Part shown: positions 6,478-11,496 of the stretch, in pieces
Layout: each line of letters begins with the position of its first letter
Numbering within the stretch: the stretch's first letter is position 1
From: Pseudomonadota bacterium
GTDB lineage: Bacteria; Desulfobacterota; JAPLJL01
DNA: 11,496 nt
NCBI GenBank assembly: GCA_026388615.1
Contig: JAPLJL010000435.1
Span: 1 to 11,496 of the forward strand
Direction: 5' to 3'
Notes under the pieces: generated by a model
What the model saw: the letters and a program-made list of their open reading frames with translations, nothing else
Told to the model about the DNA's origin: nothing
The model's database searches: none
Made by a program: the position numbers and the translations under genes

Positions 6478-6993
6478 TTAAGCGGTTTTTCTCCGGCGGA
6501 CCGGGCCTTTCCCGAGACGGGCAAAGGCGGGTTTAAGTTTCGAATAGGTCTGGTCCAGATGTTCGGGCACCACCTTGACCTCGGCCAGAGCGGGCATGAA
6601 ATTAGTGTCGCCATTCCAGCGGGGGACCAGGTGGAAATGCAAATGGTCCGCCACCCCCGCGCCGGCCACCCGGCCCAGGTTCATCCCCAGATTAAACCCT
6701 TCCGGGGCCATGGTTTCCTCCAGAATCCGGGTGCATTCCTGGAGCATGGCGAAGAGGGCGGCCTGGGTCTTGACCGGGAGGGCGGTGAGATCGCCGGTGT
6801 GCTCCACCGGGGAGATGAGAAGATGCCCAGAGTTGTAGGGGAAGCGGTTCATCATGACCATGACCCGCGGGCCCCGATAAAGCACCAGGTCCCGGCGGTC
6901 GGTTTTCCTCCGGTAACGATTGCAGAAGATACAGCCCTTTTCCGGTTCCTGCCGGATGTATTCAATCCGCCAAGGCGCCCACAGGTGCTGCAT
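6478..6993 (-). CDS. HIT-family hydrolase/phosphorylase, Ap4A-phosphorylase-like
   Basis: Histidine-triad nucleotide-binding enzyme of 171 residues. The triad is H117-L-H119-F-H121 (DHLHFHLVPRW), with the middle His expected to form the nucleotidyl intermediate. The start MQHLWAPWRIEYI, the pair C21/C24 (CIFC) and H65 (SPVEHTGD) are typical of the HIT branch close to Ap4A phosphorylases and GalT, where Cys and His residues can hold zinc. NSGHLLI (54-60) and NLGMNLGRVAGAGVADH are standard HIT segments. The likely substrate is a dinucleoside polyphosphate such as Ap4A or a nucleotide-phosphate ester, though substrate cannot be fixed from sequence. It lies 3 bases after sppA and 3 bases before the GAF gene, so it is clearly in the same transcript. 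Confidence 0.92.
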   Translation of the reverse strand: MQHLWAPWRIEYIRQEPEKGCIFCNRYRRKTDRRDLVLYRGPRVMVMMNRFPYNSGHLLISPVEHTGDLTALPVKTQAALFAMLQECTRILEETMAPEGFNLGMNLGRVAGAGVADHLHFHLVPRWNGDTNFMPALAEVKVVPEHLDQTYSKLKPAFARLGKGPVRRRKTA

Positions 6994-6996
6994 GGT

Positions 6997-7866
6997 TCAC
7001 CACCCGGAGTCAAATTTAAGCTGGAGCCGGCTCGAAGAGGAATTCTGGTTTTCCAGCAGATCCCGCCAGCGGGGGAACCGGGAGGACGGATAGACCAGGA
7101 CCGGTTCGCCCGAGATCCCCAGCTTGCCGGCGAGGTACTCGACCGCCCGCTGGAAGCTGCCGAGCTCGTCCACCAGGCCCAGGCTTTTGGCCTCGTCCCC
7201 GGAGAAAACCCGGCCGTCGGCCAGGGCGGTGACTTTGGCCAGCGGCAGCTTCCGGGACTGGGAAACCGCCTTGATGAACTGGCGGTTGATCCCGTTGGCG
7301 AGCTTCTGGAGGTAGGCTTCCTCCTCCGGGGTCATCTTCCGGAGGGGAGAGCCGATATCCTTGAACTTCCCGCTTTTGATGGTTTTGGTCTCGATCTTGG
7401 CCCAGTGGAGCAGGCCCTCGACGTTGACGGTCTCCATGATCACGCCGATGGAGCCGGTCAGGGTGCCGGGATTGGCAAAAACCCGGTCGGCGGCCACGGC
7501 CACGTAAAATCCTCCGGAAGCGGAAACTGATCCCAGCGAGGCCACCACCGGTTTTTTCTCCCGGAGGCGGATGATTTCCTCGTAGATTTCCTGGACCGGC
7601 GCCACCGCCCCGCCCGGGGAATCGACCCGGAGGATGACCCCCTTGATGGAATCATCCAGGCGGAACTTGTGCAGGCGCTCTACCAGCGGCCCGGAGTCGG
7701 TAATGGCCCCCTCGATCTCGATGATCCCGATTTTGCCTTTGCCCAGGCCGGCGAAAAAATTCCCGCCGGATCCCGGGGAGCGCAGGGCGAGGAAGAGCAT
7801 CACCAGAAAGGAGAAAAGAATGAGGAGGCCGGAAAAAATTCCCAGCCGGCGCACGGCTTGGTTCAT
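6997..7866 (-). CDS. sppA: Signal peptide peptidase SppA, short (36K) type
   Basis: Membrane-anchored serine protease of the S49 family, which degrades leftover signal peptides. Residues about 8-28 form one N-terminal membrane anchor, placing the catalytic domain outside the cytoplasm. The Ser-Lys dyad can be placed: S117 in SVSASGGFY and K169 in SGKFKDIGSP. The 52-residue spacing is the same as I recall for S147/K199 of B. subtilis SppA. RVDSPGGAV (80-88) and GTLTGSIGVIM (134-144) are further family signatures. At 289 residues it is the single-domain form, not the 600-residue E. coli form. The ribosome-binding site before ATG 7866 is poor. The gene follows rpsA after a 131-base repeat-filled gap, so it could be transcribed separately from the cmk-rpsA part. 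Confidence 0.95.
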   Translation of the reverse strand: MNQAVRRLGIFSGLLILFSFLVMLFLALRSPGSGGNFFAGLGKGKIGIIEIEGAITDSGPLVERLHKFRLDDSIKGVILRVDSPGGAVAPVQEIYEEIIRLREKKPVVASLGSVSASGGFYVAVAADRVFANPGTLTGSIGVIMETVNVEGLLHWAKIETKTIKSGKFKDIGSPLRKMTPEEEAYLQKLANGINRQFIKAVSQSRKLPLAKVTALADGRVFSGDEAKSLGLVDELGSFQRAVEYLAGKLGISGEPVLVYPSSRFPRWRDLLENQNSSSSRLQLKFDSGW

Positions 7867-7880
7867 TGGCTGATATATTT

Positions 7881-7993
7881 AGGGTTCAAGGGTTCCAGGG
7901 TTCATGGGTTCAAGGGAAATCCCTGAAAATCTTCCCACCAATGGTTTCTCGTTTTTCACTTGACTCCTTGGACCCTTGACCCCTCGGCCCCTT
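7881..7993. repeat. Array of 8-bp units in two inverted arms between rpsA and sppA
   Basis: The left arm is AGGGTTCA AGGGTTCC (7881-7896), then AGGGTTCA, TGGGTTCA and AAGGG-like remnants. The right arm is CTTGACTC CTTGGACC (7959-7974), then CTTGACCC and CTCGGCCC. The right arm is roughly the reverse complement of the left: an ungapped 23-base alignment gives 18 matches. Between the arms (about 7916-7958) is unrelated, AT-richer sequence. The transcript could fold into an imperfect long hairpin after rpsA. No T-run follows, so it is not a standard terminator, but it may act in mRNA processing or as a partial transcription barrier. Confidence 0.8.
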
Positions 7994-7997
7994 CCGA

Positions 7998-9599
7998 TTA
8001 TTCCAGGGCCTTCAGCGAAAGGCCGATCCGTTTTTCCTCCGGATCCACGTGCAGGATCATCACCTTGACCTCGTCGCCGGGCTTGGCCACGTCCTGGGGG
8101 CTCCGGACCCGTTCGTTGCTCAATTCGGAAATATGGATCAGGCCTTCCACGCCCGGCTCCAGTTCCACGAAGAGGCCGAACTCGGTCGCGCCCCGGACCA
8201 GGCCAGTGATTTCCTGGCCCGGGCGGTAGCGATCGGAGATCCCCACCCAGGGGTCAGCTTCCAGCTGCTTGATCCCGAGAGAAAAACGCTCGTTTTCCTT
8301 GTCGATATTCAGGACCGCGGCTTCGACGATGTCCCCCTTCTTGTAGAGTTCCGAGGGGTGGGAAACCCGCCGGTTCCAGGTCAGGTCGGAGATATGCACC
8401 AGGCCGTCGATCCCTTCCTCCACTTCGATGAAGATCCCGAAATCGGTCACGCTCTTGACCCGGCCCTTGATCCGGGTGCCGAGCGGGTAGCGGTCGGGGA
8501 GGGTTTCCCAGGGATTGGGCTCGATCTGGCGCATCCCCAGCGAGATCCGCTTGCTGGCCGGGTCCACGTCCAGGACCGCGGCATCCACTTCCGCGCCCAC
8601 CTCCACGATCTGGGAGGGGTGCTTGATCCGCTTGGTCCAGGACATTTCCGAGATATGAATCAAACCTTCCACCCCTTCCTCGAGTTCCACGAAGGCGCCG
8701 TAGTCAGTCAGGCTGACCACTTTGCCCTTGACCCTGGCGGACAGAGGGTATTTTTTCTCCACGTTAATCCAGGGATCGGACTTCATCTGCTTCAGGCCCA
8801 GCGAAACCCGTTCCCGCTCGGGATCGAATTTCAGCACCTTGACCCGGATCTTGTCGCCCGGGGTCAGAACCTCGGAAGGATGATTGACCCGCTTCCAGGA
8901 GAGATCGGTAATATGGAGGAGGCCGTCGATCCCGCCCAGGTCAATGAAAGCGCCGTAATCCAGGATATTTTTCACCACTCCTTCGAGTTCCTGTCCCTCT
9001 TCCAGGTTGCGCAGGGTTTCGACCTTGAGCTTATCCCGCTCTTTTTCCAGGACCGCGCGGTGGGATACCACCACGTTGCCCCGGGTGCGGGTGAGCTTCA
9101 GGATCTGGAGGGGAATAGTTTTGCCGACGAAGGCGTCGAGGTTCCGCACCGGCTTGATGTCGACCTGGGAGCCGGGCAGGAAAGCCTTGATCCCTATATC
9201 CACGGTCAGGCCGCCCTTGACCCGGGAGATAACCCGGCCTTCCACCTTGGCCCCGGTTTCGAAGATCTTGTTGAGTTCTTCCCAGACCCGGATGCGCACG
9301 GCCTTGTCCCGGGAGAGCAGGATCAGACCTTCCTCGTCTTCCTTCTTCTCGACCAGGACCTCAACCTCGTCCCCCACCTGGGCCGTGAACTGGCCGTCCG
9401 ACCCGTAAAATTCGCGGATATGGACGGTGCCCTCGGACTTGTAGCCGATGTCCACCAGGACCGAGTCCTGCGTGATGGCGACGACCTTCCCCTTGATTAC
9501 TTCCCCTTCCTTGATCTCCTTGAGTCCCGTTTTCAGGAATTGCGAGAGATCGATTTCCCCTTCGCGGAGCGTGACTGGATTGACGGTTGCTTCGGACAA
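7998..9599 (-). CDS. rpsA: 30S ribosomal protein S1 (six S1 domains)
   Basis: mRNA-binding ribosomal protein that helps bring leadered transcripts to the 30S subunit. The 533 residues contain six S1/OB repeats at about 31-97, 116-182, 201-270, 286-357, 373-444 and 459-531. The four C-terminal repeats are most alike, each with a DYGAFVELE.GVEGLIHISE-type core. Repeats 1 and 2 are divergent, as expected for the ribosome-binding (S2-contact) domains. The length matches the proteobacterial six-domain class (about 557 in E. coli). The start is a TTG at 9599: no ATG lies nearby, and a strong Shine-Dalgarno is present just upstream. It follows ispH by 32 bases in the known cmk-ispH-rpsA order. Confidence 0.97.
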   Translation of the reverse strand: MSEATVNPVTLREGEIDLSQFLKTGLKEIKEGEVIKGKVVAITQDSVLVDIGYKSEGTVHIREFYGSDGQFTAQVGDEVEVLVEKKEDEEGLILLSRDKAVRIRVWEELNKIFETGAKVEGRVISRVKGGLTVDIGIKAFLPGSQVDIKPVRNLDAFVGKTIPLQILKLTRTRGNVVVSHRAVLEKERDKLKVETLRNLEEGQELEGVVKNILDYGAFIDLGGIDGLLHITDLSWKRVNHPSEVLTPGDKIRVKVLKFDPERERVSLGLKQMKSDPWINVEKKYPLSARVKGKVVSLTDYGAFVELEEGVEGLIHISEMSWTKRIKHPSQIVEVGAEVDAAVLDVDPASKRISLGMRQIEPNPWETLPDRYPLGTRIKGRVKSVTDFGIFIEVEEGIDGLVHISDLTWNRRVSHPSELYKKGDIVEAAVLNIDKENERFSLGIKQLEADPWVGISDRYRPGQEITGLVRGATEFGLFVELEPGVEGLIHISELSNERVRSPQDVAKPGDEVKVMILHVDPEEKRIGLSLKALE

Positions 9600-9603
9600 G
9601 TTT

Positions 9604-9613
9604 CCCCTTCCTT
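9604..9613 (-). promoter_or_regulatory. Strong ribosome-binding site that fixes the TTG start of rpsA
   Basis: On the - strand the sequence reads AAGGAAGGGG, then AAAC, then TTG. The AGGA/GGGG purine run is the best Shine-Dalgarno match near any start in the window and is at workable spacing. It supports the TTG at 9599-9597 as the true start of rpsA. An rpsA mRNA with a strong SD but a weak start codon could be a way to limit expression. Confidence 0.6.
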
Positions 9614-9631
9614 TCTTCTTGGCTTAGGCCC

Positions 9632-10600
9632 TCAGCCTTTCCCAGTTGAATAAATTTCCTCTAGCATACGTTCGATCAACCATAACGGGGTCGAGGTCCC
9701 CGTGGTGACACCCAGCGCATACTGGGATTTTCCCTTCCGAAGATCAAGCTCTTGGAGGCGCTCAATCTGGCAGGTGTGTGGATTTACCTTCCGGCAGATT
9801 TCAAAAAGCCGGGAGGTATTCGCACTGTTTTTACCTCCTATAACTAGCATAGTGTCAACCAGTTTCGCAAGGTCTGAAGCCTCTTCCTGGCGCTTAAGGG
9901 TTACAGGGCATAGGGTATTGATAATCCTGAGTTCTTCGGTCTTTCCCAAGAGGAAATCCACCACTTCCTGCACTTTATGCAAGGGCTGGGTGGTCTGAGC
10001 CACCACCCCGATCCGCCCTTTCAGCTTGATTTTCTTCAGGTCCGCGAGCCCCCCCACCACCAGACCCCGGCCCTTTTCCCCGCCTTCGCAAGATTGGGAG
10101 GGAAAGCTTCGGCGGGTTCCGCCCGTCGCAAGCTTTGTGGAGGTTCCCCGGCATTCTGCCGGGGGGCTACACTGGCTCAGAACCCCCTGGACCTCCGGAT
10201 GATTCCGGTCCCCCACCACGATCACCGTGTACCCTTCCCGGACCAGCCCCCGGTAGGCCGACTGCAGGCGCTTTACGATCGTGCAGGTGGTGTCGATGAT
10301 CCGGAGGCCCCGCTTCCGGGCCGCGGCCAACTCGCCCGGGGTAGCGCCGTGCGAGCGGATCAGGAGGCAGGCACCGCGGGGAATCTCGTCAATGCGCCGG
10401 ACCACTTTGAGCCCCAGCCCGGTCAAGCGCTCCATTTCCGGGGGGTTATGAATGATCGGGCCGATGGAATAGATCGGGGTCCGCCTGGTTTTCAGGGCCG
10501 ACTCCGAAAGTTCTACCGCCCGCTTGACCCCGGAGCAGAAACCGATGGAATGGGTGGGGATGATTTTTATGGTTTTGATGGCTCTTTTTTTATCAGTCAT
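9632..10600 (-). CDS. ispH: 4-hydroxy-3-methylbut-2-enyl diphosphate reductase with an inserted segment
   Basis: IspH (LytB), an iron-sulfur enzyme that performs the last step of the MEP pathway, reducing HMBPP to IPP and DMAPP. The three cluster cysteines are present: C22 (GFCSGVKRA), C106 (DTTCTIVKR) and C231 (NTLCPVTLKRQ). Substrate and catalytic residues H51 (GPIIHN), H84 (IRSHGA) and E136 (HPEVQG) are intact, as are GGKNSANTSRL (about 255-264) and GVTTGTSTP. The 322 residues include an unusual stretch, about 145-179, between HPEVQGVLSQC and LVVGGLADL. It is not part of the family fold as I know it, and without it the length would be about 287, like compact IspH proteins. ATG 10600 has only a weak GGA upstream, within repeat sequence. 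The gene lies between cmk and rpsA, as in many bacteria. Confidence 0.95.
   Translation of the reverse strand: MTDKKRAIKTIKIIPTHSIGFCSGVKRAVELSESALKTRRTPIYSIGPIIHNPPEMERLTGLGLKVVRRIDEIPRGACLLIRSHGATPGELAAARKRGLRIIDTTCTIVKRLQSAYRGLVREGYTVIVVGDRNHPEVQGVLSQCSPPAECRGTSTKLATGGTRRSFPSQSCEGGEKGRGLVVGGLADLKKIKLKGRIGVVAQTTQPLHKVQEVVDFLLGKTEELRIINTLCPVTLKRQEEASDLAKLVDTMLVIGGKNSANTSRLFEICRKVNPHTCQIERLQELDLRKGKSQYALGVTTGTSTPLWLIERMLEEIYSTGKG
10064..10168. repeat. Palindromic in-frame insert within ispH
   Basis: About 105 bases encode the extra ispH residues 145-179, rich in Gly, Ser, Thr, Arg and Cys. Two inverted repeats lie inside. AAGCTTCGGCGGG (10104-10116) pairs with CCCGTCGCAAGCTT (10122-10135), allowing one mismatch and one bulge. 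CCCCGGC (10146-10152) pairs perfectly with GCCGGGG (10158-10164) around a 5-base loop. TCGCAAG also occurs at 10085-10091 and 10126-10132. The length keeps the reading frame and adds no stop codon. The boundaries are estimated from the expected family sequence. Confidence 0.7.
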
Positions 10601-10605
10601 TTAAT

Positions 10606-10730
10606 AATCCAAAAATCAAAGACCAAAAATCAAAATCACAAACCAAAATCCAAAGTCTTTGAATTTAATAACACCATTTTGGATTTTGATCTGTCATTTT
10701 GCATTTTGATATTTGGATTTTGATTTTATA
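10606..10730. repeat. AT-rich array of 7-bp units in two inverted arms between cmk and ispH
   Basis: The left arm (10606-10655) is built of units such as AATCCAA AAATCAA AGACCAA. The right arm (about 10677-10728) is built of units such as TTTGGAT TTTGATC and TTTGGAT TTTGATT. CAAAATCCAAA (10644-10654) is the exact reverse complement of TTTGGATTTTG (10678-10688), with a 23-base loop. A wider 27-base alignment of the arms gives 21 matches. The array fills the whole gap between the cmk stop and the ispH start, and supplies the ispH leader, whose Shine-Dalgarno is weak. No ORF or terminator is seen. Confidence 0.85.
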
Positions 10731-10733
10731 AGG

Positions 10734-11345
10734 CTAGCGTTTATCAATGTGCCGGAGCATGGTCTCCACCACTTCCGCGATCCCCAGGCCGGTGGTGTCG
10801 ATCACGATGGCCCCTTCCGGGACTACCAGGGGGGAGGTTTTCCGGGAGCGGTCCCGCGCGTCCCGGGTGGAGATTTCCGCCTCGACTTCCTCGGGTTTCA
10901 GGCGTTTCCCCTTTCCGGCCAGTTCCTCCTGGCGGCGCCGGGTCCGGGTGGGAAGGGAAGCATCGAGAAAAAACTTGTGTTCCGCCCCGGGGAAAACCAC
11001 GCTCCCCATGTCCCGGCCTTCGGCAATCAGGTTGCCGGTGTCGGCCAGGCTCCGCTGAATGGCGAGCAGATCTTTCCGGACTTCCGGGATCGCGGAGAGC
11101 CGGGAGGCCAGCTCGCCGGTCTCGGGCAGGTAGAATTCCGGCCGGGAACAGAAGAAATCCAGGCCGGGGATGAGCCCGCAGACCGCCTCCCGGTCGGCGG
11201 GATCGATCTTTTTCTCTTTGACGGCTAAGGCCAGGGCCCGGTAAACGCTCCCGCTTTCAAAGAAACGGAAGCCCAACCGCCGGGAAAGCTCCCGGCCCAC
11301 CGTGCTCTTGCCCGCCCCGGCGGGTCCGTCAATGGTTATGATCAT
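10734..11345 (-). CDS. cmk: Cytidylate kinase (short NMP-binding domain)
   Basis: Transfers phosphate from ATP to CMP and dCMP. The P-loop is GPAGAGKST at 7-15. S31 and R36 (ESGSVYRA) match the nucleotide-contacting S36/R41 of E. coli. GRDMGSVVFP (110-119) and RDARDRSRKTSPL (161-173) are the other family blocks, and IDTTG (182-186) is near the end. At 203 residues it is shorter than E. coli Cmk (227). Most of the loss is in the NMP-binding insert, where the E. coli EVILEGEDVSGEIRT strand region has only about five residues here. S81 and R90 still line up with E. coli S101 and R110 at the same spacing, so CMP binding should remain. It begins the - strand gene series in this window and is the usual partner of ispH-rpsA. 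Confidence 0.94.
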   Translation of the reverse strand: MIITIDGPAGAGKSTVGRELSRRLGFRFFESGSVYRALALAVKEKKIDPADREAVCGLIPGLDFFCSRPEFYLPETGELASRLSAIPEVRKDLLAIQRSLADTGNLIAEGRDMGSVVFPGAEHKFFLDASLPTRTRRRQEELAGKGKRLKPEEVEAEISTRDARDRSRKTSPLVVPEGAIVIDTTGLGIAEVVETMLRHIDKR

Positions 11346-11350
11346 AAAAT

Positions 11351-11378
11351 AAATTCCAAATCCTAAATTCTAAACAGC
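11351..11378. repeat. Short array of 7-bp units directly before cmk
   Basis: Four consecutive heptamers, AAATTCC AAATCCT, then AAATTCT and AAACAGC, end 6 bases from the cmk start codon and occupy its leader. The theme resembles the other AT-rich arrays, but the sequence is distinct. No inverted partner arm is clear in the remaining 118 bases, although one could lie beyond the window edge. Confidence 0.6.
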
Positions 11379-11402
11379 TCCAAATATTAATAATGAAAGT
11401 TA

Positions 11403-11430
11403 ATTATAATCCGATCAGCCTTTTCCCCAA
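11403..11430 (-). promoter_or_regulatory. Candidate sigma-70 promoter for cmk
   Basis: On the - strand a perfect TATAAT (11408-11403) is preceded at 16 bases by TTGGGG (11430-11425), which shares only TTG with the -35 consensus. The predicted start would give a leader of about 50 bases containing the 7-bp array. The rest of 11346-11496 shows no gene. A GC-rich patch at about 11450-11470 may belong to the next feature outside the window. Confidence 0.4.
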
Positions 11431-11496
11431 AACAGGAAGTAAGACCAGACCTGGCCCCGAGCGAGCTCAGGCAATGAATTTATTCTTTCTCCAAAT

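Noticed and set aside
7881..7993. Rho-independent terminator after rpsA
   Set aside because: The inverted arms are imperfect and separated by about 40 bases, and no T-run follows on the - strand, so the standard definition is not met.
5695..9653. Long + strand ORFs (611 and 534 residues) opposite the GAF, HIT, sppA and rpsA genes
   Set aside because: They have the same antisense character. The opposite strand carries complete genes with intact catalytic motifs and ordered S1 repeats, and the antisense frames have no plausible ribosome-binding site or domain.
10064..10168. Frameshift or assembly error in ispH
   Set aside because: The frame stays open across the insert, all conserved residues occur on both sides in one frame, and the palindromic structure suggests a real inserted element.

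Overview
The window reads as a chromosomal housekeeping region of a GC-rich, Gram-negative (diderm) bacterium. One gene, rpsT, is on the + strand at the left edge. Ten genes follow on the - strand, in transcription order from right to left: cmk, ispH, rpsA, sppA, a HIT-family gene, a coiled-coil/GAF gene, a CheY-like receiver gene, leuS, lptE and holA. An LPS-assembly lipoprotein (LptE), a six-domain S1 and the IspH step of the MEP pathway all fit a diderm. From general knowledge, the blocks leuS-lptE-holA facing rpsT and cmk-ispH-rpsA-sppA are both familiar from Deltaproteobacteria/Desulfobacterota such as Geobacter. That lineage, or a neighbouring uncultured phylum, is an inference from gene order and protein character. 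No taxonomic marker was searched.

Layout. 1-326: rpsT with a short leader. 327-662: a convergent intergenic region with several inverted repeats and a 30-bp perfect direct repeat. 663-1688: holA, GTG start. 1689-1982: AT-rich non-coding DNA built of 7-bp units. 1983-6993: a tightly packed run (lptE, leuS, receiver, GAF, HIT) with overlaps or gaps of a few bases. 6997-7866: sppA, 3 bases from the HIT gene. 7867-7997: an array of 8-bp units. 7998-9599: rpsA, TTG start. 9632-10600: ispH carrying a palindromic in-frame insert. 10601-10733: another 7-bp-unit array. 10734-11345: cmk, with a short 7-bp array and a candidate promoter upstream to the window end.

Functionally the genes cover translation (S20, S1, LeuRS), replication (Pol III delta), nucleotide and isoprenoid metabolism (Cmk, IspH), envelope biogenesis (LptE, SppA) and a small signalling pair (GAF protein plus receiver). 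No mobile-element gene, CRISPR array, tRNA or rRNA was found.

The most unusual feature lies between the genes. At least four junctions are filled with degenerate tandem arrays whose unit is 7 bp (8 bp in one case). The unit sequence differs at each place, and at three junctions the array appears as two inverted arms that can fold together. A fifth array lies inside the lptE coding sequence and encodes the core of its signal peptide. ispH also carries a roughly 35-residue in-frame insert made of two DNA palindromes. Together these suggest a genome in which short repeats are actively made at gene borders and sometimes enter coding sequence.
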